Shown: positions 15,597-27,400 of the stretch, piece after piece
Numbering within the stretch: the stretch's first letter is position 1
Layout of the letters: every line of letters begins with the position of its first letter
Source of the DNA: Bacteroidales bacterium UBA3808
Lineage (GTDB): Bacteria > Bacteroidota > Bacteroidia > Bacteroidales > Paludibacteraceae
Direction of reading: 5' to 3'
DNA length: 47,962 bases
Assembly (NCBI GenBank): GCA_002369075.1
Contig: DFEG01000031.1
Coordinates: 1-47,962, forward strand
Translations under genes and position numbers: made by a program
Notes under the pieces: generated by a model
Told to the model about the DNA's origin: nothing
Databases searched by the model: none
The model's input: the letters and a program-made list of their open reading frames with translations, nothing else

Positions 15597-18282
15597 CTTC
15601 AATCTTCTGTCCCAATACGCTGTACTTCACGCCTCCGCGGATGATGACCAGCCGCCCGTCGATGATGGCTTTCTGTCCGGAGGCTCCGCTCTGTGGGGAG
15701 GTTATATCGGTAGCGAAATCGCTATAAAAGCTCTCGCCGCAGATGAACCGTATCGACACGCCGAGCGCGCCGGCGTCGATCCATTGCGGGGTATCGGTCG
15801 CGGTGATGACGGTGTAGTTGGTCGCTCCGTTGGGGCGGTGGCTCCAGGTGATGCTCTTCACCGGCGTCAGACCGTCCGTATAGTGGGCATAGATATTCTC
15901 CTCCGCTTTCTTGAGGTCCACCAACGTGCGGTTGGCTTCTTGTGAGAGCACTACTCCCTCCATAGCCCATTCTCCAGGTTCCTCATACGTGTAGGCCTTG
16001 TAGTGGAGGATATAACCGTCTCTCTCTACGGTATGCTCATGGTTGAGACCCTTGCAGAAATAGACGAAACTGTCTTTCGGGCACTCGTTGAGCGACACTA
16101 CTTCTACGGTGCGGATGATGCGGTTCTCGCCGTCGGGGATGGTATCTACATAGATGCCTTCTTCCGTATAGGTTCTTCCCTCATATAGCACCTTGTCGCA
16201 CCCATGCAGGGTATGCGACTCATAGGAGGTCGTATGGATGGTGAGGTGCAGCGACTTGGTGTATTCGCAATCGTTTCCGGACGTGAGGCGGAGCACGTAG
16301 TCGCCAGACTGCTTGTAGGTCTGACCTTCCCATACGAGGGAGTCCCATACCACTTCGGTCCGCTCCTCGCTCACGGGAGTGGGGGTGATGGACAGGTTCA
16401 GTGACACGATGGTACGGGTTGTTTCAGAGGTTAGGAGGGTGTCCTTGTACTCGCCGGATTGCGTATATTTCTTGCCGTTATAGACTACGCTGTCGCACGT
16501 GGTGGCGGAGAAACTATCATACGAGGTAGTACCTACTGTCAAATTGAGAGTGTATATACTATCCGGACACCAAGTATCGTTCGTCACTTCGATGTATTGT
16601 CCGCTCTCTGTATAACTATTACCTCTCCATGTATAGGAATCCCATGCCAAAACGGTAGCGACAGAATCCACGGTGTTACACGGAGGATCTACCTCCTCCG
16701 GAGCAGAAGTGGTTACTGTAATTTTAGCTTTTGCAATAGGCGCAAACAAAACATATAAATAGCCTTCGGCATCTACATACTGCGCCCACGAATCAATAGT
16801 GTCTTGAGTACATATGACACTACTATTTTTTGGAACTGAACCTCTATAAAATACGTGGCTTGTATTCGATGTAGAAATTAAACATGTGTCCGCGATATAG
16901 AACGGGCATGCCGTCTGGATACTATTCCAAGCGATCGTCATATCTCCGCCCTTAATGTCCTCATGATATAAACGATAGATAGCAGTTGAGTTACGAGCTA
17001 CTTCAAATTGCTGCCCCATTTTGATTCTTTTTGCCTTAGCCTCGCAATCAGAAGGAGTCCACAGCATAGGTAAAATGGTAGTGTTGTCAGTACATTCAAA
17101 ACGTATGTACAAATAGTTTTCTCCAGCAAGCTTGTTCGCCCACAAAGAGGACATTTCTACATCAAGCAGGCACAATTCGTGTCCTTCAGTTGTCTTATCG
17201 AACTGATAAGAAGCAAATGCTTCCGTAGTTGTGAAGTCCGCTGATGCACCGAGATACATCTTAAACACATGATCAGTAGGAGTAAAGAAACGCACTGCCT
17301 TCGTCCAACTGCGTGGGATGGCATACACACGCGATGTGTCATTGCGGTACACATCAGCTGTTTCTCCGTATTTAAGCAATAGAGCATCTCCACCAGGGGG
17401 AACTGCAGAAATTCGTTCCACTTTCAACGTGCCGGATCCTTCGCTAAGTACCTTGACATAAAAGACACCGCCCTTTGCCGTGTTGGTGGGATTAGTCATA
17501 TAGGTCATATAGTAAGCAATATCCTCATTCGTATGTTTTGCGGTGTCGCAACCGGCCTTCATCTCCATTACATCAATACGAGTGTCATCCATTTCGTCCC
17601 GCGGATCAAATTTACATGATGTTCCGAATACTATCATTGCCGAATCTGTTCCCTGCCAGATATAACGAACGGAGTCGTCCTCCCAACTGGCATACGGAGC
17701 AATGAAATAAGACTCATCATCATCCGCCGCCACAGGAAGGTCGCGGCCAAACAATAGCCAATCCTCGGTCTCCATACATTGAGAGAAATCAGCATCGGGT
17801 GAAAGGACGATATCCCCGACTCCATAAAAAACAGCTTTAATATAAACCTCTACATTATAACTGATGCCATGCTGTAATAATACATCCCGATACCATTCTC
17901 CCATGGAAACCTCATAATATGGATTATTGTTTTCGTCTAACTTCCAAACCGGAGTTACATGATAAGGCATGGGTACAATCGAATTTTCCGTACAGAAAAT
18001 ACTGCAAATAATAGAATCTTCGTACACACCTGGAGTGCAACTAAAATCCAGATATAGATCCGGTGCCGCCATATTATCATTTGCGTAGTATTTTACCGTC
18101 AGCGGCAGGTCAAATGTATTAGCTACGTACCAAATCGTACATGGTCCCGATATATGATCACTATATTCACGCCCCATCTCAATAGGGTTGCTACAACTCG
18201 AACCCTCTTGTGCTCGTCCATGTATTGGAACAAGCACAAGTGCGCAGGATAATATACAGAGTATCTTTTTTATCGATTTCAT
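15586..18282 (-). CDS. Secreted repeat protein (898 residues), adhesin-like
   Basis: The start is set at the ATG at 18282, which gives a good signal peptide (MKSIKKILCILSCALVLVPIHGRA). The longer frame starts with TTG and would overlap the small gene upstream. The first 540 residues resemble the modules of the neighbouring secreted proteins, with scattered cysteines. About residues 545-735 contain four repeats built on W/Y-x-G-x-x-Y-T-x-S-G-x-Y, alternating with CDSV-type strands and ending in L.LT(V/I), a pattern common in Bacteroidota surface proteins. The C-terminus has the short motif IDGRLVIIRGGVKYSVLGQ. No enzyme motif is seen. A surface-exposed structural or binding role is inferred. 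Confidence 0.72.
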   Translation of the reverse strand: MKSIKKILCILSCALVLVPIHGRAQEGSSCSNPIEMGREYSDHISGPCTIWYVANTFDLPLTVKYYANDNMAAPDLYLDFSCTPGVYEDSIICSIFCTENSIVPMPYHVTPVWKLDENNNPYYEVSMGEWYRDVLLQHGISYNVEVYIKAVFYGVGDIVLSPDADFSQCMETEDWLLFGRDLPVAADDDESYFIAPYASWEDDSVRYIWQGTDSAMIVFGTSCKFDPRDEMDDTRIDVMEMKAGCDTAKHTNEDIAYYMTYMTNPTNTAKGGVFYVKVLSEGSGTLKVERISAVPPGGDALLLKYGETADVYRNDTSRVYAIPRSWTKAVRFFTPTDHVFKMYLGASADFTTTEAFASYQFDKTTEGHELCLLDVEMSSLWANKLAGENYLYIRFECTDNTTILPMLWTPSDCEAKAKRIKMGQQFEVARNSTAIYRLYHEDIKGGDMTIAWNSIQTACPFYIADTCLISTSNTSHVFYRGSVPKNSSVICTQDTIDSWAQYVDAEGYLYVLFAPIAKAKITVTTSAPEEVDPPCNTVDSVATVLAWDSYTWRGNSYTESGQYIEVTNDTWCPDSIYTLNLTVGTTSYDSFSATTCDSVVYNGKKYTQSGEYKDTLLTSETTRTIVSLNLSITPTPVSEERTEVVWDSLVWEGQTYKQSGDYVLRLTSGNDCEYTKSLHLTIHTTSYESHTLHGCDKVLYEGRTYTEEGIYVDTIPDGENRIIRTVEVVSLNECPKDSFVYFCKGLNHEHTVERDGYILHYKAYTYEEPGEWAMEGVVLSQEANRTLVDLKKAEENIYAHYTDGLTPVKSITWSHRPNGATNYTVITATDTPQWIDAGALGVSIRFICGESFYSDFATDITSPQSGASGQKAIIDGRLVIIRGGVKYSVLGQKIEDEQ

Positions 18283-18296
18283 ATCACACTTAAACT

Positions 18297-18449
18297 CTAC
18301 CAACCTATGTAACGCCCCGGAGCCTTATTACCATTGAAATTATCGTTAGGCATACTGGCCGGACCCAAAACAGGATTATCCATCATAGCGTCAATTGCAC
18401 GGAGATCCGTTATCTCCGTAGCCGGACAAACATATTTTTTCTTTTCCAT
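18297..18449 (-). CDS. Small 50-residue peptide, MEKKKYVCPATEI type
   Basis: An ATG-initiated 50-codon ORF fills the gap between the giant protein and the 898-residue protein: 29 nt after the first and 14 nt before the second. It begins MEKKKYVCPATEITDL, has AMMDNPVLGPAS in the middle and ends PGRYIGW. Short basic-start peptides with a Y..P...I/V motif followed by a Met/Gly/Ser-rich tail are frequent in Bacteroidales genomes beside secreted-protein genes; that resemblance is from memory and their function is unknown to me. There is no signal peptide. Co-directional spacing inside the cluster supports a real gene. Confidence 0.7.
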   Translation of the reverse strand: MEKKKYVCPATEITDLRAIDAMMDNPVLGPASMPNDNFNGNKAPGRYIGW

Positions 18450-18478
18450 AATCACTATAAATATTCAGTTGTTAATAA

Positions 18479-21400
18479 TCAGTTCACTTTTTTACCATCG
18501 ATACCATATATTTCACCACCACGGATGATATATACTTTGTCTTCGATTACTACCTTCTGTATCTTACCTTGGGCATCTACAAGGGCTTCATCAATGTTGT
18601 TAATAGCTTCTGTATCCTTTCGGGCACTAAGGCGGATACCGTATTGTTCATAGGTGCCGGTGGACAGGTCTATCGTATATTCGCCATTACTCAGATTACA
18701 TATTGCAGATCCATCGTGGGTTAGGTAAACGATATATTCATCATTGGGCTGTGCTTGCAATGTAATGGTGTACTCTCCGGTCGACGGTGCGTAGAGACCC
18801 AGAGGGAACTCTGCAACTTCGGCAATAGGAGCTGTTGTGTTCAGCACCAGATTATTGTCATAGCGGTTTACCCAGATTTGCGGTTTTTGCGTATTCAAAC
18901 TGAATTGGCTCAAGTCATGACCAATTACGTACTCATCTGTTTTCCCCTCTTCCGGCAGAACATACACTTTCGCTGTTTTGGTTCCATTACTCAGCGAGAT
19001 GGTATAATAGTCGCTTAAAGAGAGGTATTTTTTATCTGTAACGGATGCTTTTACACGTCTCGGCGCAGCAGCAACAAACGGAGAAATAGCCTCTTCGTTA
19101 CCGGCAGCAGTGACTGACACTGAAGTAGTTGTATTAACTTGTACATAGACCATCTTGCCTACGATAAATTTCTTATTTTCGATGTCATATGGTTCATAGC
19201 CGTCGCTGCCGATTGCGCCGCCATCATGTACGTAACCTACTGTAGCATCATCTGCATCCAGCGTAGTGTGGTAAGCCATCGGGTTAGCAATAGCATTCCA
19301 CCCTCCGTCAACACCACTTCCTCCGGTTACGCTATTTGTGCCATTGAATATAATAGGTGCGCCCTCTGCCTTGGTCATTCGAATGGTCTGTACAGCACTC
19401 ATAAAGGCAATCATATAGCCCTTACCCGGCGTCATTACTTCTACTTGCCCATCCGTATAATAATGCTTAAGGTACTCCCAGCAATGAGGGCCGGGACCTT
19501 GCTCCGCACGGGTAACGCCGTTATAGTATACAATCTCATAGTCGCGACCGATGGTGAGTGTACGACCGGTCTCTACCTCCGTAATCGGGTTAGCCGTTAC
19601 ATCTACGTTCCATGGAACACCGAACGCGTGCCAATGACGAGCAGGAGTATTGAGCTTAATATCGTAGTAAACGTTATCCGCAACTATATTACCCGTACCT
19701 TCTTCGATAATCTGACCAGAGGCATCATCTGATGCTTCAAGGATGAGGTTTGTTGTTGTTAAGGTATTCCCTTCTGTAACTTCCAATTGACCAGTAGTGC
19801 GTACGGTTGTCGTCATCACTTGCATGGTGGTATTAATGGTTACCGGCGTTGGCGGTTCAGTTCCAGTTGCATGAGCATCAATTCCTGTTGGGTAATTGAA
19901 TAAGGTTGCTTTGTATGTTTTGTCAGCAGAAACCGATGCAACAGCAGGACTCCAACCGGCGAAACCGTAAACATATTGATCGACCGTTTTTGAAGGTTCT
20001 TCGGGGGCGGTAGGCATCGTTCCTGCCTCCTCGAAGGCCTGTCTTATCTGCGAGTCATCCCAATTAAGCCACGTTATCGTGAATCCGGGAGCCACTTTAT
20101 AGAGATAACCTTCCGTCTTCGCCGGATCGGAATCGCGGACTGCAAACTTACCGCAACCTGTGGTAATTTTGGCAGAACCAAAATTGTTGGACGAGAAATA
20201 ACCTCCCGATATATTGGTACTACTTCCACTATTAAACATCTTGACCGTACCGCTTCCGGATGCTTTCAATTTACCGCCGGTTACCGTCAAACTCTCTCCC
20301 CAGTCATAGACAACATAGGCATACTTTGTACTGGTGGCTATTAACTCTCCACCATTTACATATACCTTACCGTAGTATATTCGTATCGGAGCAGCGTATT
20401 TATTGGATGAACCTCCTGTTTTTTTGCATTCAATACTTCCGCTATTGATAGTAAGTATAGAAGATTTACTCCGAAGATCTATTGCATAATAGTCAGCGTT
20501 CCCGGATCCGGTAAAGGACAGTTTGCCGCCATTCCCGGAATCTTCAAGAGTTAATGAACCGGACACATACAGCATACAAGTGTTCGATGTCCCGCTCATT
20601 GTGCAAGAAACAGTATAACCATTCAAATCAAGCGTGAAATTACCACTAATGGTCGTATTGTTGCTGCACGTTACGTCCGTATGTATTTTCAACGTTGAAC
20701 CTGCTGAACCATTGGCGGCTGTAATGGCATCATTGAACGTAGGATAATACGTGGTTTCATTGCCGGATGTGGTTACGGAAGCTACGTAGGTCATCTCGCT
20801 GTATTGTGCCGTATAGGTGGCATCCGCCGTAGCGGTTGCAATAACAGGCGACCAACCCGTGAACGTGTACATCTTTCTATTCACCTCGTCGGAAGCTCTA
20901 TAAGGATCGTCAGCGGCAGGTGTTGCGCCGTAAGCCAATGTAGCGGTTTTGATGATTGTACCATCATAGTCCTTGAACGTAATGGTATAGGTATGAACGG
21001 TCGGCGTGTACTGCGCCGTATAAGTTGCCTCGCCTGTTACGGCAGCGATAGAAGGATTCCAACCCGAGAACGTATAGGTATTGGCAGCATCACCGGCCTT
21101 TGTAGGTGTTGCGCCGCCATAAACAGGCGTTTCGCCGTATGCCACATTCATCACTACCGGCTCGTCCACTCCGTTATCCAAATCAAAAGTAATGGGGAAC
21201 GTACGCGGTGTACCGGTTTCGCTGAACTGCGCCGTATAGGTAGCATCGCCCGATACGGAAGCAAGCGTATTATCCCAACCCAAGAAGGCATACGTATGGG
21301 TAGCGGTCGCCTTTTCGGGAGTAACAGGGCTGACAGGCGTTTCACCATACTCTACCTCAATTGTTTGTTCTGCGCCGTTACCGTCTAAATTGGCAAAGGT

Positions 21401-24400
21401 AATCTCATACTTACGAGTGTGCTGTTCAAATTGTGCTGTATAAGTAGCTACGCCATTAACGGGTACAAGCGCAGGATCCCAACCCGAGAACGTATATTCG
21501 TATTGGGCGGTACTTGCTTTTGTCGGTTCTACGGCTACATCATTGTTGTCGCGGTTGTAGAAAGGCGTTGAACCCACGCCGAACTTACCCGACCACGTTC
21601 CGCCTGTACCGTCCACATTATTGAGCGTTATCATGTAGAGTTCGTTCACGTAGTCGTACTGCGCCGTATAGGTCTCCTTGCCCGTAACAGCAGGCAGGGT
21701 GGCATCGGCTGCGTAATTCGTTCCCACGCTGTTCTTCCACCCGATAAAGCGGTAGTAACCGTCCAAGTCGCGCGCACGTCCGGGCGTTAATCCTTTATAT
21801 ATAGGATTCTCATTAGACGTTACCGGCTCTTTTTGGAGTACCGTACCATCGTAGTTGGCGAAGGTAACGGCATAGCGCGGCGTAGTGCTGTAGTGTGCAT
21901 AGAAAGTCATCGCGCCATTGACGGTGGGAAGTGAAGCCAATTTCTCGCCGTCCTCGGTCAGCGACCAGCCGTCGAACGTATAAGTAAATGCATTATCCGC
22001 ATCCTTGGTCGGCGTTGCACCGTCATACGAAACAGCCGCTCCATACTCCTGCTTGCTGTCCGTCTCTAATATCTCCTCGCCGTTTTTCCATACGACCGCA
22101 TATTTGTTGACCGTCTTCGACCAAACTGCCGTGTAGGTGGTTGCAGCCGTTACGGCAGGCATCTCGGCACCTGCTGCGTATTGCGTCGTCTCGTCTGCTG
22201 CCAACCAGTACTGGAAGTAATAGGTGTATTGCGCTGTCGGCTCTTTTACCGCTGCATAGGAGGGTGTTTCGCCGTATGCATATTCCACAGGCACACTCGC
22301 TCCGTTGTTCGCATCAACATAGGTTACCGTGTAGTGTCTTGCATTCTCCGTGAATACAGGGCGATAACTCATATCTGCCGTAGCCGTTTCCAACGTAGCC
22401 GTCCAGTGATATTCCGTCCCCGTTACGCTGCTCTTCCAGCCGTAGAACTGATAGGTGGCAGCATCGGTTGTCTCTTTCGTTGGGTTTGAAGCAATTACCG
22501 CCTGATCGGGAACTCCGTTATAGTCCGTCGTGATGGTTTTGAGCACATCGTCACCTGTCTCCGCGGAGTAGAAAGTAACTGTAACCGTTTTGAGTTTCCA
22601 CTTGCTTGCCGTTTGGTCATAATAGTAGAATCCTTCATAACCCTCTTTCTTACATTCAAAGACAGCTGGATCGGAAGTAGCCTCGACTTCCCACCACTGG
22701 CACTCGTCCATCAGGATTAGTATCTTGTCATCTGCGGTCAGATAAGTATGGTTCGCTTCTTCTACGCCCGTTAGCTTGCTGTTGGTATCGGTCTGCGATT
22801 TCTTTAATGCTACATATTCGGACGGTTTGGCATAAACAGTCGAGCCAATCACCTCAAAGCAGCCGTTGGTGTATGTTTTTGTCCATATTCCGTTGAGATA
22901 TGCAAATGCTTCACCTGAAGCAGTTTCGGCACTCGCCGTATAGGTGCCGTTGCTGTTCTTCAGTTGAGCAGGTTCCATATCCACCTGACGAGTTACGGCA
23001 CTACTGTTGGAAACACCGGTAATCAATTGGATAGCGGAGGCGGCAGCGGCAGCGGCTCCGTAGGTAATCGTACCAGCATCGGCGTTATTGGAATAGATGT
23101 TTGCACCATGGGTTGCATTGGTTCCATTAGCAATGGATTTCGTTGTGAACAGGCTGCCCTTCACATCGATTTTGCCATGTACATTTAACAACGCATCCGG
23201 GTAGGAAGTGAAGGTACTTTGATCCTTGTCAAATACATATAGACTGACCGGTTGATTCTTAGTGTCCGTCTCATTAATGGTCAGTGTTCCCGTCTTGTTA
23301 ATCTCGATTTGCGAACCGGGCAACAATTGTGCGCTCTGCGTAATCGTAAAGTTACCGTCTAAGATATGGATCTTCATGTTCGTCGTAATAGGCAGTATAT
23401 AGTTGGCGGAGTTCATCGTAGCCTCCTCCATAACGATTTGCAGTGACCCGAGTTTTGCACTGCTGTTCACCTCCCAAACCTGATAACTGCTTGCATAACT
23501 CTTGCGCACCCAAGAAGACTCGTTGTCATCATTGACCAAAAACAGGGCATTTTGTGTACCCACCACTCGGATATTATCATCCTTGTTATAACCAATACCT
23601 ACCACGCCTTTGTAGTAATTGCTCATACCGCATACCAGTCGGGAATTGTAGTAATAGGTGGTAGGCACTTCGATATTATTGATTTCATATTGCTGTACGG
23701 GGAAGAACTTGTGATTGTTGTCGTTATACACATACACGAGATTACTCATAGACGGCATATTGTAAATCTGGAACATCTCACGTACTTCCGCATTGTTTTT
23801 CACTTTGATTTCGCCCGAACCTGTCACTTTACCCCAAGCATAGAGAACCGCTCCGCTGTTGAGTTGAATCAGACTACCCGCGTTCATATAGATGCGGGAA
23901 TACGGACCCTGTATATAACTGATGTGTCCTGTTTCACGGCAATACATTTGGGCACTCACTTCAATCTTTCCGGAAACATTCAATTTGGCATTTGCGGCGA
24001 GAGTAAGACGCATAAATTCAACTATATCTTTAGAAGTGGTTGTCTTATTACTATTGTCCGCACCCGTACCGTAAATGGCGTTCTGCCCTACGATATGGGG
24101 AATGAGCAGGGTCGCATTGGACGGCAGTTCATAATCGCCTGCAGGCAGCGTATAATTCTGTGTCATGACGATGGTGCAATTCTTGTTTTCATTGTCTTTA
24201 GCATATTGCATGGCCGCTTCCAGCGTCGTGTAATGCGCTCCGCCGACAATCTTACATACATACGGACTCGGGTTCTCGGTCGCTATCACATAGTGGTAAC
24301 CTGCAGCATAATCGGCTTCGGTATCATCAATATTATATATATTGTACCCCGTAGCCTTATATTTGGCAAGGTTGGTATTGGTGTCGTACACACCACCCTT

Positions 24401-27400
24401 CAACTGCACATTGCCTGCTGTAGCTGTAGCGTTCAACGGACCGTAGGTGGTGGTGCCGTTGCTGGCAGCCTTGAATTTACCGCCACGTACCTCTCCGACA
24501 GAAGTCGCATCGAAATATAACGCAAAGACATCCGTAGTGGTGGCAACAGCACTCACTTTATCGCCGTCAATGGTAAAATTCTTCTTGGCATATACGCCAT
24601 AACTCTTCGTGCCGTTGGTTGCCGTAGCAGAGATCGTATTGTTCGACAGATTCAGCGTGGAAGCCGTGTTACCCCATATACCGCACACATTCAGTTTCGC
24701 CTGCGCGGTATATGTCGCACCCGTGCTGTTCAGCGTTCCGTTTATATACGCACCATACACATTCTGCGAATAAGCCGCATTGGAAGCCAACACCGTAAAG
24801 GTTGCATTTGTCACCGTTGTCGTTTGGCTTGCCTCATTATATAGACCATATAACTGTGAGTTTTGGGCCGCTGAAGCACTTGTTTGCTTGGCATCAACGG
24901 TGAAGGTGCCGCCTGATATACTCAAACTGCCCGCTTTGTGATAGGCTCCGTAGGCTGTGATTGTCTGCGCCGTAACGGTAGCATTGCTATTAGTCAGACT
25001 GTTCGTGCCGTTCTCTGCATACAGACCATACGCTTTATCCGTCCCCAACGTAGTAGCAGTCAGCGTACAACCCGTAGCCGACACATTGGCGCGCGAATAG
25101 ATGGCACACGCCGTGTTCGTATTCGACTTACCCGTAATATTGCAATTGGTCAGCGTTATGTCCTTACTTACTGCATCTCCTTTGAAACCGTATGCAGTAT
25201 TGCCGTTTCCTTTTGCCTCGCCCAATATCGTAGCATTGGCGATTGTAGCATTAGATGTAGCGCATATACCATAGGCATTTGTACCACTTGTTTTAATTAT
25301 ACCTTTGAATGTACCGCCTTCCACATTGAGTATTCCAGATTGGTGGTGCAAACCATAGACAGATCCTGTTTCCGCATTGGCAGTATAGGAGCCATCCTCA
25401 ATCGTGGTAGAGACAGCACCTGTAGCAGAATTAATTGCTTTAGCATTATTGGTGGGCGAAGTAGCAGTAACACTAATGTTATTCAAACTTGCGGTACCGA
25501 GGTTATCCACACCGAACACATTCGTACCGCTTGCGCCTGTAGCTGTTGCCGTTACGACGACATTCTGCTGCAACATAGCCGTTGCGCCCGCATCAATATG
25601 TACACCATAAGCACCGGAAGTAGCCGCTTTGGCATCAATCGTACCGCCATTGACATTCAGACGACCGGCTTTTACGTATGCTCCGTAACCATTAGTCGCT
25701 CCTGCCGTGAGCGATACACTCGTTTCCGTCAAAGTCGTAGTGCCGGCATACACGAAGACACCGCAGGCATTAGAACCGGTTGTGGTAGCCTCAATGGTTG
25801 TACCGGTCAGGTTGCTTGTTGCTTGTGAATTGAAACCATACACTTGGCCTGTTCCCGATACAGAGATGCTACCGCCATTGATTGTGGCATAACAGCCGGT
25901 CATTACTTGTACACCGCGTGCCTCGCCGGTGGCAGAAGAAACGGTCAACTTACCATCGGTCATATAGAACACACTTCCGTTCTGAACCAATATACCGTAT
26001 GCACGACCGCTGCTTGTGTTGGTAGATGACAGTGTACCGCCGTTCATCGTCAGTTTGGCGGCTTGCGTAAAGGTTACTACGCTAACAGGAGTTGTTCCTG
26101 TTGTAGCGAAAGACGTATGAATCTCGCCAATCTGCGTGAAACTGCCATCGATAATCTTAACATCAATACCTGCGGCATCAATCGAGAAGGCGGAAGCGCA
26201 GTTAGCTGTCAGCACCTTGCCGTTCACATCAAAGGTCATCGACTTGGTGAACGACAAAGGAGTAGTGATAGTGACAGGGTTCATCAGTTTGACGATCGGC
26301 TTGTTGGTCATCATGTTCGCCTGTGTCATCATCGCTGCTAAAGTACCGGTATGAGTACGCACCTTATTTTCTTCGATACAAGCCTCATAATCAACCACTT
26401 CTTCCGAAGAACAAGCTATAGTGAATTTTTTTGCTTCACCGTAAGTCGGCGTAATAGTAATATCCACCGACACACCGCCCCAGTGCGTAGCCGTATAGGT
26501 ATAAGGTATAGCCAAGCGGTGGTTTTCCTGATCTAACGTTACCGCACCCAAAGCTACCGAACCATAATCGTTTGTTAGCGTGGAAGTTGTTACCGTAAAA
26601 TCATCATCCGTCCAGGGACCTACCAATGTAGGACAAGCCACATAGACCGTCTTATCGCCATACGTGCCTAATTCGGCTTCCGAACCCGTACCTACATTGA
26701 CGGTCAAATCGCCGGAGGCATCGCCCCAGCCAATTTCCTTGAACAGAGGACTGATGGTTGCGTTACCGAGCGCTGTGTAGGGAATGGTTTTATCTGCGGA
26801 TAAAAATTCCCCGTCTTGATACCATCCGAGAAAACCCGTGGCTGTGGACGGCACCGATAACGTGATTGTATCATCGGCGTAGGAATCTTCCACTCGTGCT
26901 TCTTCGGTCGCAGTGGTCATCGTAAAGTCAAAACCATCGTTTTTGAATCTCCAAACATGATTTCCTCCAGTTTCTTCTATCCCAGTGTCATAAGTAGTGA
27001 TATACCCATAATGCACCGAATAGGATCCACCAGCAGGAATGGCGTAGGTAATCACATACTTTGTAGCTGGAGAGAAATATGCAATCGGTCGCTGCCAAGT
27101 AGCGGCAGAACCACCTGCAGAACTCTGTATACCATCAGCGACACCAGTCCAAGGACCTAAGTTAAGTTCATCTGCAGTATTACACCCTCCTGTTGCAGAA
27201 GACGGATGCGCAGTATAACCCAATCCACTATTCGCTCCAGAGGTTCCAATCGGACGCGGTCCCCAGTTTCCGCTGAATACGTAGCCACGCGCAGGTCTTG
27301 CCCAGTAATACTCCGTCGAAGGTGTACAGCCTTCATCATTACCTTCTATATAACACCCATTACGATTACTGTCGTCTGCATATGAAGAACTTCCTAACAT

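Noticed and set aside
18283..18303. Longer start of the 898-residue secreted protein
   Set aside because: It begins with TTG, overlaps the small peptide gene and buries the signal peptide; the ATG at 18282 gives a standard signal sequence.
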